Of a stretch of DNA of 42,905 nucleotides, positions 30,645 to 37,637 are shown one piece after another. Positions within the stretch are counted from its first letter, which is position 1; each line of letters begins with the position of its first letter. Under the pieces are notes generated by a model, which ran no database searches, had not been told where the DNA came from, and worked only from the letters and a program-made list of their open reading frames with translations. Made by a program: the position numbers and the translations under genes. Source of the stretch: Streptomyces europaeiscabiei (GTDB taxonomy: Bacteria > Actinomycetota > Actinomycetes > Streptomycetales > Streptomycetaceae); the NCBI RefSeq assembly GCF_001550375.1, contig NZ_LRTR01000643.1, positions 1 through 42,905 of the forward strand, in the 5' to 3' direction.

Positions 30645-30701
30645 CAGCGATCAACCGGCAGCGATCAACCGGTAGCCATCAACCGGTAGCCATCAAGTGA
30701 C
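30636..30701. repeat. 14-bp tandem repeat spanning the cupin stop codon
   Basis: Units of the type GATCAACCGGTAGC occur three times between two copies of ATCAAGTGAC; the first ATCAAGTGAC encodes the final Ile-Lys and stop of the cupin. A bracketed repeat like this suggests slippage duplication of the gene's 3' end. No hairpin-forming symmetry apart from CCGG. Confidence 0.8.
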
Positions 30702-30834
30702 TACCGAAGAAGTTCAGTTCGGCGGCAACCTATCCCGGACCCGCGACCACCCATGAGTCGGAACTCCCTTCACGGGGGGCTCCACACGAACCACGTGTTC
30801 CCCCGAATCACGTACGTTACGTAAGGACTCATCC

Positions 30835-32193
30835 GTGGCCTCTGCCTCCCCGCGCCTGTCCCACCGCCGGTCCCTCCGCACGCGCCGGACCCTCATGGTC
30901 TCCGCCGCAGCCGTGGCCGCCGCTGTCGGCGCCGGCGTCCTCGTGATGAACGCCAACGCCAACCCCACCGTGGACCTCTACCACCAGGTACTGCCCGCCA
31001 AGGACGGCTGGGCGGCGTCCGGTTCCGGTACGACCGGCGGTACGAAGGCCGACGCGGCGCACACCTTCACGGTGTCGACCCGGGCGCAGCTCGTGAAGGC
31101 GCTCGGCTCCGCCACCGACACCACGCCCCGGATCATCAAGGTCAAGGGCACGATCGACGCCAACACGAACGACTCCGGCAAGAAGCTGACCTGCGCGGAC
31201 TACGCCTCCGGCACCGGCTACTCGCTCTCCGCCTACCTCAAGGCGTTCGATCCGTCGACGTACGGCAAGAAGGCGCCGAAGGGTACGCAGGAGACCGCGC
31301 GCGCGGCCGCCGCCAACAAGCAGAAGCAGAGCATCGTCTTCAGGGTGCCGTCGAACACCACCATCGTGGGCGTCCCCGGCACCAAGGCAGGCATCCTCGG
31401 CGGCAGCGTCCTGGTCCAGAACGTCAAGAACGTCGTCATGCGCAACCTCACCTTCGCGGACACCCAGGACTGCTTCCCGCAGTGGGACCCGACCGACGGC
31501 TCGTCCGGCGAGTGGAACTCCAACTACGACTCGGTCACGCTGCGCGGCGCGACCAACGTCTGGGCGGACCACAACACGTTCACCGACGCGCCGACCTTCG
31601 ACAAGACCGAGGCGACGCACTTCGGCCGCAAGTACCAGGTCCACGACGGTGCGTTGGACATCACCAACGGCTCCGACCTGGTGACCGTCGAGCGCAACCA
31701 GTTCCTCAACCACGACAAGACGATGCTGATCGGCAGCAGCGACACCGACTCCACCGGCAAGCTGCGCGTGACGATCCACCACAACCTGTGGAAGGGGATC
31801 GTGCAGCGGGCGCCCCTGGCCCGCATCGGCCAGATCCACCTCTACAACAACGTCTACGACACCACCACGGTCAACGGCTACGCCCCCAAGTACAGCCTCG
31901 ACTCCCGGGCCAAGGCCCAGGTCGTCGCCGAGCGCAACGTCTGGAAGATCCCCGCCGACGCCAAGGTCGCCAAGCTGCTGAGCGGCGACGGGACGGGCTC
32001 GGTCGCCGGCACCGGCAACATCGTCAACGGCAAGGCCACCGACCTCGTCGCCGCGTACAACGCCGCGAACTCGTCGAAGAAGCTCAAGACGACGGTCAAC
32101 TGGACCCCGGCCCTCACCACCGGCCTCCAGACCACGGTCACCAACCTCCTGACCGACCTGACCGGCACGACGGGCGCGGGCACCCTCTCCTGA
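30835..32193 (+). CDS. Secreted pectate lyase (PL1 family)
   Basis: 452 residues. Start GTG 30835 (AAGGA upstream). Signal: RRSLRTRRTLMVSAAAVAAA to about residue 40, possibly Tat-like. The mature part is a right-handed beta-helix with PL1 landmarks: VPSNTTIVGVPGTKAGILGG (about 170), VVMRNLTFAD (about 200), WDPTDG (about 222), NVWADHNTFTDAP (about 240; WxDHxxF type Ca-site region), YQVHDGALDITNGSD (about 270), FLNHDKTMLIGSSD (about 295) and VTIHHNLWKGIVQRAPLAR (about 315; conserved HHN and R). It cleaves polygalacturonate by beta-elimination, pointing to plant-litter use. Stands alone, with a strong terminator. Confidence 0.93.
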   Translation: MASASPRLSHRRSLRTRRTLMVSAAAVAAAVGAGVLVMNANANPTVDLYHQVLPAKDGWAASGSGTTGGTKADAAHTFTVSTRAQLVKALGSATDTTPRIIKVKGTIDANTNDSGKKLTCADYASGTGYSLSAYLKAFDPSTYGKKAPKGTQETARAAAANKQKQSIVFRVPSNTTIVGVPGTKAGILGGSVLVQNVKNVVMRNLTFADTQDCFPQWDPTDGSSGEWNSNYDSVTLRGATNVWADHNTFTDAPTFDKTEATHFGRKYQVHDGALDITNGSDLVTVERNQFLNHDKTMLIGSSDTDSTGKLRVTIHHNLWKGIVQRAPLARIGQIHLYNNVYDTTTVNGYAPKYSLDSRAKAQVVAERNVWKIPADAKVAKLLSGDGTGSVAGTGNIVNGKATDLVAAYNAANSSKKLKTTVNWTPALTTGLQTTVTNLLTDLTGTTGAGTLS

Positions 32194-32203
32194 CCCCACG
32201 TAC

Positions 32204-32248
32204 GTGACGCCGCCCGGCCACACTTCTCCGGTGGCCGGGCGGCGTCAC
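32204..32248 (+). terminator. Perfect 18-bp terminator hairpin after pectate lyase
   Basis: 32204-32221 pairs exactly with 32231-32248 over a 9-base loop, 10 bp after the stop. Confidence 0.9.
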
Positions 32249-32294
32249 CATGTCCGCAGAACGGGGTCGCCGACGGGTGCGTGAGGGTGAGGGA

Positions 32295-32427
32295 TCAGAG
32301 CCAGTGGAAGGCCTCCGCCGCCCTGACGAGCTCGTCCGCTTTTCCGTTCTACGGCGGTGAGAAAGCCGGAAGGAGCAGTGCGGGCGGCTTCCTCCGCGCC
32401 GAAGGCGTACTCCCACTTCCAGCTCAC
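32295..32427 (-). pseudogene. Frameshifted, truncated toxin-like gene behind the DUF6247 gene
   Basis: GTG at 32427 overlaps the DUF6247 stop (GTGA), as in an antitoxin-toxin pair. It reads VSWKWEYAFGAEEAARTAPS, then GFLTAVERK in one frame. After the AAAA run (32340-32343 on the plus strand as TTTT) the coding character continues one frame over as ADELVRAAEAFHWL and stops. The reconstructed N-terminus resembles the short proteins that I recall beside DUF6247 genes, which would run on about 40 more residues. It has both an indel in a homopolymer and a lost 3' half, so is non-functional. Partner identity is from memory and moderate. Confidence 0.55.
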
Positions 32428-32771
32428 CCGCGCATTGCCTTCATGGCCTCGTCCAGTACGGCGCTCAGCTCCCGTAGGGCCTCCTGCGCGACGACGGGAG
32501 CCTCGTGCGCCAGGTTGATCTTCGTGTGAGCATGGCGGGCGGCCAGCCCGGGACGGCGGCCGATCTCGATGTCCCTGGCCCAGGCGAGGACCCAGCTCTG
32601 TACCGGACTCAGGGACTGCCACTCGACAGCCTTGGCGAAGGCCTCGTCCTTCGTCCTCTGCATCTCTTCCAGACGGCTCGGGTCAACGACGGCGAGGGCG
32701 GCGCGCAGGGCATCAGGAGTCTGCTCGGGAGGGGGGATCAGCTCATGTCCGTGATCGGCCTGGGTACTCAT
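32424..32771 (-). CDS. DUF6247-like protein, probable antitoxin-type partner
   Basis: 115 residues, ATG 32771 with a GGAGG site. Sequence PEQTPDALRAALAVVDPSRLEEMQRTKDEAFAKAVE in parts, then SPVQSWVLAWARDIEIGRRP, mostly helical, resembling the DUF6247 family found in front of small toxin-like genes in Streptomyces. The following gene is broken, so this would be an orphan antitoxin. The frame is open upstream of the ATG for about 300 bp (see 32772-33075), so a longer fused product is possible but the ribosome-binding site supports this start. Confidence 0.7.
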   Translation of the reverse strand: MSTQADHGHELIPPPEQTPDALRAALAVVDPSRLEEMQRTKDEAFAKAVEWQSLSPVQSWVLAWARDIEIGRRPGLAARHAHTKINLAHEAPVVAQEALRELSAVLDEAMKAMRG

Positions 32772-33075
32772 GGTGACCTCCAGGGGGTGCCCCGGCCACA
32801 GTATCCGGGCCCGGCGGTGGCGGCGGAGTACGGCGGAGTCGCCCAGCAACAGCGCGTGCGGCCGGTAGCTGGGGCCGTGCAGGGATCTCTCCAGCGCGGG
32901 CAGGTAGTTCCAGCGCACGGCGGGGTGCGCGAAGTGCGCGAAGTGGTACAGGTCCCCGTACGGCAACCAGGTGCCGCGGGCCAGCAAGCAGAGCAGCGCG
33001 TTGCGCGGGTACAGCCGCAGGCACCGACCGGCCGACAGGTGACGGTCCGCGATGATGTCCGATGCCCACCAGGTC
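32772..33075 (-). pseudogene. 3' fragment of an unrecognised protein gene, in frame with DUF6247
   Basis: Leftward frame WASDIIADRHLSAGRCLRLY, PRNALLCLLARGTWLPYGDL, YHFAHFAHPAVRWNYLPALE, RSLHGPSYRPHALLLGDSAV and LRRHRRARILWPGHPLEVT reads like a real C-terminal domain with Streptomyces codon use, yet has no start. On the upstream side it abuts the point where the vapC-like frame loses similarity. It has no stop before the DUF6247 ATG, so it appears fused to that gene by deletion. I cannot name the family. Confidence 0.5.
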
Positions 33076-33315
33076 CCTCTGTACGGCGATGATCTTCGGC
33101 CATGGGGCGTCGAGCGCGGGTACCCAGCCGAAGGTCTGGCCGAGCATGGTGAAGAACGGCTCGTAGTCGCGGTCGGCCCGAAGGCCGGGCATCAGCTCGG
33201 CCTCGACCGGCGGGCAGATGGCGACGAGGCCTCGCGCCACGCGGTCGGGCCAGGGGGTGCCGATCTGGCGGCGCAGCAGCCGCCAGACGGCGGAGGTGTC
33301 GGCGAGGTAGGTCAC
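33060..33315 (-). pseudogene. Truncated vapC-like PIN-domain toxin
   Basis: GTG 33315 overlaps the vapB-like stop, the usual vapBC junction. TYLADTSAVWRLLRR keeps the first catalytic Asp, and ICPPVEAELM keeps the second acidic residue (about 40). The match continues to KIIAVQRDLVG (about 85), where a VapC would go on to the DLLVAA segment with the remaining acids. Instead the frame becomes Ala/Arg-rich antisense-like sequence. The last third of the toxin is replaced by the foreign fragment at 32772-33075, so nuclease activity is not expected. Confidence 0.75.
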
Positions 33316-33531
33316 AGCCCGGAGCGCTCCCGTTCTTCGAGAGCGTCGAAGTCGAGGAACGCGTCGGCGTTCTCCTGGAGCCACCGCAGTGCCCGGGCCC
33401 GGTCGTCCGCGCTGACCCGCTGCCGCTATCGTCAACTCGCGGTTGATGGTGTCCCGCTTCGTCTTGGCTCCGAGCTGCTGCTGGGCGAAGGCCAGCATGT
33501 CGTCGTCGATGTCGACCAGCGTCCTGGACAT
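33312..33531 (-). pseudogene. Frameshifted vapB-like antitoxin
   Basis: ATG 33531 with GGGAGG upstream: MSRTLVDIDDDMLAFAQQQL and GAKTKRDTINRELTIAA form the ribbon-helix-helix part typical of VapB. After the G-run at 33416-33418 the C-terminal toxin-binding part continues in another frame as SADDRARALRWLQENADAF and LDFDALEERERSGL, ending in the TGA at 33312. Removing one G restores AAVSADDR. Because of the shift, the VapB frame now runs without a stop into the vapC frame, so a fused 32743-33531 polypeptide would be made. The DNA-binding part may survive; toxin neutralisation should not. Confidence 0.8.
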
Positions 33532-33551
33532 GTGACCTCCCGCGAGAACCG

Positions 33552-33582
33552 CTTGATATATCGCTCCAGGCGACATATCAAG
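33552..33582. promoter_or_regulatory. Intact operator-like palindrome upstream of broken vapB
   Basis: CTTGATAT-A-TCGC (33552-33564) pairs with GCGA-C-ATATCAAG (33570-33582), one mismatch in 13, 20 bp before the vapB start. This is the expected autoregulation site of a VapBC pair and has outlived the genes. Confidence 0.65.
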
Positions 33583-33651
33583 TTCGTCTGGGTGCGCCGG
33601 TGGTCCAGAAAACTCCGGAGCACTGGAGTCACAGGATGCCCATGCCGCATA

Positions 33652-33687
33652 TAAGGTCCTCGACACTGAAAAGTGTCGAGGACCTTA
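33652..33687 (-). terminator. Perfect 16-bp terminator with GAAA tetraloop
   Basis: 33652-33667 pairs exactly with 33672-33687. It follows the 3' end of the leftward lipoprotein gene by 45 bp and may also block entry into the vapB region. Confidence 0.85.
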
Positions 33688-33732
33688 CATGCACATATAG
33701 TCACCGGTGCAAGGGGCTGAAACTCGCAGCCA

Positions 33733-34305
33733 TTACGCCTTCTTTTTCGTCCTCAGGTCGACCTCGCAGTCGAGTGTCTGCGTGTACTTCTTACCACCCT
33801 GGACGTATTGAAACCTGCAGTATCGAACGGATTGATCCGGCGGAGCCGTGATCTTCAAGTGGGCGAGATAGTAGATGTCGCTCTCCTGGCGCGCGGGAAC
33901 CTTGACCGATTCTCTGATGTGATTCTTGAGTCGGTCGAGTTCCGGCATATGAGGCTCCCCTTCGAGCACCAGCAGTGCCAGCCCTTCCGTGTCATCCCTG
34001 CTGTAGGCGCCATATTCGACCACCTCGATTCCCCTGGGTATATCCACCAAGGAAACTTCAGTGATCTCTATTTCTTTGGATGATTTATTGACGGGAACCG
34101 GGAGCGCGAACCACCAGTCCTGCCCCACCTTGGCCTGGTCGCTGCCCACTACGCCTTGGGACTGCAACCCTCCGTAAAGGGCATCGCCGCGTACCGGAGC
34201 CGATTTTTCACTCGTACACGCAGCCAGTAGAACTGATGCAAGGGCCATGGCGCTGGCGACTCTAATAGGAGTAGAAGACGCCAGGATTGTCCCAGACCGG
34301 GCCAT
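33733..34305 (-). CDS. Lipoprotein of unknown function, atypical composition
   Basis: 190 residues from ATG 34305 (GGGGGA site; ATG 34323 is an alternative). Lipoprotein signal with lipobox: RVASAMALASVLLAACTSEK (about 12-31). The mature domain (about 40-190) is mostly beta (WWFALPVPVNKSSKEIEITE, LAHLKITAPPDQSVRYCRFQ) and ends in LRTKKKA. I recognise no family. Codons such as ATA, AGG and GGA (for example in DIPRG) and lower GC than all neighbours suggest recent transfer. It lies in the decayed patch and overlaps a small ORF on the same strand; a toxin/immunity or surface-exclusion role is conceivable but unsupported. Confidence 0.65.
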   Translation of the reverse strand: MARSGTILASSTPIRVASAMALASVLLAACTSEKSAPVRGDALYGGLQSQGVVGSDQAKVGQDWWFALPVPVNKSSKEIEITEVSLVDIPRGIEVVEYGAYSRDDTEGLALLVLEGEPHMPELDRLKNHIRESVKVPARQESDIYYLAHLKITAPPDQSVRYCRFQYVQGGKKYTQTLDCEVDLRTKKKA

Positions 34306-34444
34306 TCTTCCCCCAAATGTCATGGCGATGCTTCTTGCTCTTTCCGGCGGTGATTCGTTGCTTATGCTCGCGGTCGTATCCGGAGCTTGTCCACTGCTGC
34401 CCGGGCTGTCGGTACCGGCCGTAGGGGTACGGGCGTTGCGGCAC
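34262..34444 (-). CDS. Possible small ORF overlapping the lipoprotein start
   Basis: 60 residues from a GTG at 34444, with no clear ribosome-binding site: PQRPYPYGRYRQPGQQW, then KQRITAGKSKKHRHDIWGK and VWDNPGVFYSY. Aromatic- and basic-rich, unlike random antisense. It overlaps the lipoprotein start by 44 bp in another frame, so translation could be coupled. It may also be the C-terminal tip of a lost larger protein, such as a polymorphic-toxin tail followed by its partner gene. Weak evidence. Confidence 0.3.
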   Translation of the reverse strand: MPQRPYPYGRYRQPGQQWTSSGYDREHKQRITAGKSKKHRHDIWGKNGPVWDNPGVFYSY

Positions 34445-34468
34445 GGAGGTACGACGGAGGGGTGCGGT

Positions 34469-35375
34469 ATGTCGGTGGACGGCGAGGTACGACGACTCAA
34501 GAGCGAGGCGGACGAGCCGGGGTGGGAGGTCGACCCGGACGACGACTGGGGAGTGGCGGTCGTCGCCACCGTGGGGCGACAGCTCAGGCTGCGGCGGGAG
34601 GCGGTGGGGATGCGGGCCGCCGAGTTCGGGGTGGCTGTGGGGTATGGGGAGGACCTGGTCTACAAGATCGAGGGCGGTAAGCGGATCCCTCGGGTGAGTA
34701 TCTGGACAGGGCGGACGAGGTGCTGGGGGCGGGTGGGTTGCTTTCGGCGATGAAGGAGGATGTGGCCAGGGTCCGGTATCCGAAGAAGGTTCGGGACCTG
34801 GCGCAGAACGGGCAGGGAGGGGAGGGGCACGGGGCGGCGTGGAGGCGCGAGCGGTTGAGCTTCAGCTCTACGATCCGCTGAACATCCACGGGTTGTTGCA
34901 GACGCCGGAGTACGCGCGGGGGCTGCTCCTGATGCGGCGCCCTGCGTACACCGAGGACGAGGTGGAGCGGTTCATCGCCGCGCGTGTGGCCCGCAAGGCA
35001 GTGTTTGAGCGGAACCCGGCGCCTGAAGTCAGCTTCGTCCTGGAGGAGTGGACGTTGCGGCGTCCACTTGGAAGGAGGGTGCTGTTGCACGGCCAGCTTG
35101 AGTACCTGCTGGAGGCCGGGCAGTTGCGGAACATCGAGCTTCAGGTGATGCCGATGGATCGCGAGGAGCACGCCGGAGTGGATGGCGGAATCGAGGTGCT
35201 GAAGTTTGCTGACGGCTCGGCAGTGGGACGCTCGCCGGTCATGGCTAACGGCAGACCGGTCTCCGAACCGAGGCAACTCCGTATCCTTGAACTGCGATAT
35301 GGCATCATCCGGGCTCAGGCTCTCACTCCACGTGAGTCGACGGCCTTCATCGAGCAACTGCTGGGGGAGACATGA
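34469..35375 (+). pseudogene. XRE-DUF5753 regulator broken by two one-base deletions
   Basis: ATG 34469 (GGAGGGG site). HTH part: VATVGRQLRLRREAVGMRAA, EFGVAVGYGEDLVYKIEGGK. After RIPRV the frame breaks; the next frame gives EYLDRADEVLGAGGLLSAMK, VRYPKKVRDLAQ. It breaks again before EARAVELQLYDPLNIHGLLQ, which continues to the normal DUF5753 end at 35375. Each break is explained by loss of one G (GTGGAG to GTGAG near 34696, TGGGAG to TGGAG near 34840). The frame from 34839 is open for 178 residues, so a DNA-binding-less fragment could still be made. The ATGA overlap with the DUF397 gene is preserved. Confidence 0.85.
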
Positions 35376-35581
35376 TCCGCGACACCTCGGCCGGGGACGC
35401 CTCGAGCCTGGCGTGGTTCAAGAGCAGCTACAGCAGCGGCAGCGAAGGCGACTCGTGCGTCGAGATCGCTGCCACCCCCACCACGATCCACGTCCGTGAC
35501 TCCAAGAGTCTCGGAGGCCCTCAGCTTGCGCTGACCCCGGACCCGTGGGCGGACTTCGTGGCGTACGCGTCGGGAAGCTGA
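35372..35581 (+). CDS. DUF397 small protein, partner of the broken XRE gene
   Basis: 69 residues, ATG overlapping the XRE stop (ATGA). Signature LAWFKSSYSSGSEGDSCVEI (about 13-32) then IHVRDSKSLGGPQLALTPDPW and a typical WADFVAYASG end. Intact although its regulator partner is frameshifted, so it is either newly orphaned or kept for its own sake. Compare the intact pair at 27895-28947. Confidence 0.9.
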   Translation: MIRDTSAGDASSLAWFKSSYSSGSEGDSCVEIAATPTTIHVRDSKSLGGPQLALTPDPWADFVAYASGS

Positions 35582-35597
35582 CCTCTTCACCTGCACA

Positions 35598-35628
35598 CGC
35601 CCCGTGCCTGGGTCGCGAGTACGGGGCG
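35598..35628 (+). terminator. Hairpin after the DUF397 gene
   Basis: CGCCCCGT (35598-35605) pairs with ACGGGGCG (35621-35628), 15-base loop, 17 bp after the stop. Confidence 0.45.
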
Positions 35629-35639
35629 CGTTGTCGTAC

Positions 35640-36085
35640 TCAGAACAGGGCGTCGGGCTCTTCGACCCCTTGGGGGGCACGGTGGCGCAGCATCAGCTCC
35701 TGCATCACCAGCCCGGCCTCGACCCTCCTGCCGAGACCCACGCCGGAGCGGAACGGGGCCTGGAGCGCCGTCTTGTCGGTGGAGGCGATGGCACCCCAGC
35801 GCACCGCGTCCAGGAAGGCGTCCAGCCGACCGGGCTCGTCGAAGCCGTTGTGAGGGGACGGCAGCTCGTACTGGTCGTGGACACCCGTCGCCTGCTCCAG
35901 CTCCCACACGACCCGTAGTTCCTCGTCCCGGCCGTCGCTCTCCAGGGAGGACAGCTTGACCAGGTGAGTGGTGGCGGCTTCTGCGGCACGCGCCGGGTCG
36001 TCGCTCGCGGCGGTCGAGCGGACGACGTCGGTGACCACCCAGGGACGGCGGTGCACGGTGACGCGTTGACCGGGGGAACGATGTG
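35640..36085 (-). pseudogene. Remnant of a DISARM DrmD-type SNF2 helicase gene
   Basis: Leftward frame with N-terminal features of the DrmD/SNF2-like helicases: GQRVTVHRRPWVVTDVV, THLVKLSSLESDGRDEELRV, VWELEQATGVHDQYELPSP, DEPGRLDAFLDAVRWGAIAS and ALQAPFRSGV. There a normal protein would continue through about 25 residues (the QL-P-RAL-P-RVNLLIADDVGLGKT region) to IEAGL. Here FRSGV is followed directly by GLGRRVEAGLVMQELMLRHRAP and then stops. So Walker A is deleted or altered (GLGKT to GLGRR), and the remaining about 900 residues are absent. No clear start either. Assignment is by family memory of sequence; no other DISARM genes (drmA, drmB, drmC) are present. Confidence 0.7.
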
Positions 36086-36333
36086 CCCGAGAGGAAGCCT
36101 CGGAACTGCTCCCCGCCGTCGGCGTGTGGGGCAGGTGATGACTCCCGGGCACCGGGACGCCGATCGTGTGGTCGGCACCCGCGGAATCGATCGTACGGTG
36201 CGTGAGGAATCGCCGGATCAGGCACCTCGCGGGAGAATTCGGCTGACATCGTCCCGGATCACCGAACGGGCGGGGAAATGCTTCCGCCGACGGCGGGACG
36301 AGCACGACGGACCGGACGAAGGAGTGCTGCGCG

Positions 36334-37578
36334 GTGCGAGTTCTCATGGTCGGGGCGGGAGGCGTGGGCGGGGCGGTCGTCAGGATCGCGGCGCGGCGGG
36401 CGTTCTTCGAGCACATGGTGGTGGCCGACTACGACCCCGCGCGGGCGGAGTCGGCCGTCGCGGCGCTCAGGGAGGACGGGGGCAGGTTCACGGCGGTGCG
36501 GCTCGACGCGTCGGACACCGGCGCCGTACGGGCCGCCCTCGCCGAGCATCGCTGCGATGTGCTGCTCAACGCCACCGATCCACGGTTCGTCCCGCCGCTG
36601 TTCGACGCGGCGCTCGCCCACGGCGCCCACTACCTCGACATGGCGATGTCCCTGTCCCGGCCGCACCCGAGCCGCCCCTACGAGGAGTGCGGCGTCAAGC
36701 TGGGCGACGCCCAGTTCGAACGGGCCGCCGAGTGGGAGGCGGCGGGCCGGCTCGCGCTGGTCGGCATGGGTGTGGAGCCCGGCCTGTCGGACGTGTTCGC
36801 CCGGTACGCCGCCGACGAGCTGTTCGACGAGGACGGGATCGAGGAGATCGGCATCCGGGACGGGGCCGACCTGGTCGTCGACGGATACGACTTCGCGCCC
36901 TCCTTCAGCATCTGGACGACCATCGAGGAGTGCCTGAACCCGCCGGTCGTCTACGAGGAGGGCCGCGGCTGGTTCACCACGCCGCCCTTCAGCGAGCCGG
37001 AGGTCTTCGACTTCCCGGAGGGCATCGGGCCGGTGGAGTGCGTCAACGTCGAGCACGAGGAAGTGCTGCTGGTCCCCCGGTGGTTGAAGGCGAAGCGGGT
37101 CACCTTCAAGTACGGCCTGGGCGACGAGTTCATCGGCGTGCTCAAGACCCTCCACAAGCTGGGGCTCGACCGCACGGACCCCGTCACCGTGGGTACGGGA
37201 GGTGGCAAGGCCGCGGTCTCCCCGCGGGACGTCGTCGCCGCGTGCCTGCCCGACCCGGCCGGCCTCGGGGACCGTATGCGCGGAAAGACGTGCGCGGGCA
37301 CCTGGGTCAAGGGCACCAAGGACGGGCGGCCCCGCGAGGTGTACCTCTACCACGTGGTCGACAACCAGTGGTCGATGCGGGAGTACGGCTCCCAGGCCGT
37401 GGTCTGGCAGACCGCGATCAACCCCGTGGTCGCCCTCGAACTCATCGCGTCCGGAGCCTGGCACGGCAGCGGTGTGCTCGGCCCCGAAGCGCTGCCTCCC
37501 CGGCCGTTCCTCGACCTGCTGACGGAGTACGGCTCGCCGTGGGGCATGCGCGAGGACGTCCCGAGCGAGCCTGGATAG
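36334..37578 (+). CDS. Saccharopine dehydrogenase-family oxidoreductase
   Basis: 414 residues, GTG 36334 after GAAGGAG. N-terminal Rossmann fold: RVLMVGAGGVGGAVVRIAAR (about 2-21), VVADYDPARAESAVAAL (acidic end of strand 2), and VLLNATDPRFVPPLFDAALA (about 77-96). YLDMAMS and GMGVEPGLSDVFARYAADEL (about 145-164) follow as in saccharopine-dehydrogenase-like and carboxynorspermidine-dehydrogenase-like proteins. The C-terminal domain is complete (GAWHGSGVLGPEALPP near the end). NAD(P)-dependent amino-acid linkage chemistry is likely. It is followed 59 bp later by an amino-acid permease and a UspA protein, so the three may form an amino-acid or polyamine use unit. Confidence 0.9.
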   Translation: MRVLMVGAGGVGGAVVRIAARRAFFEHMVVADYDPARAESAVAALREDGGRFTAVRLDASDTGAVRAALAEHRCDVLLNATDPRFVPPLFDAALAHGAHYLDMAMSLSRPHPSRPYEECGVKLGDAQFERAAEWEAAGRLALVGMGVEPGLSDVFARYAADELFDEDGIEEIGIRDGADLVVDGYDFAPSFSIWTTIEECLNPPVVYEEGRGWFTTPPFSEPEVFDFPEGIGPVECVNVEHEEVLLVPRWLKAKRVTFKYGLGDEFIGVLKTLHKLGLDRTDPVTVGTGGGKAAVSPRDVVAACLPDPAGLGDRMRGKTCAGTWVKGTKDGRPREVYLYHVVDNQWSMREYGSQAVVWQTAINPVVALELIASGAWHGSGVLGPEALPPRPFLDLLTEYGSPWGMREDVPSEPG

Positions 37579-37637
37579 CGTAGAAAGTCCCTTAGCCCCC
37601 TGTTGTCTGGATTCACCTACAACCGGAGCGAGGGACC

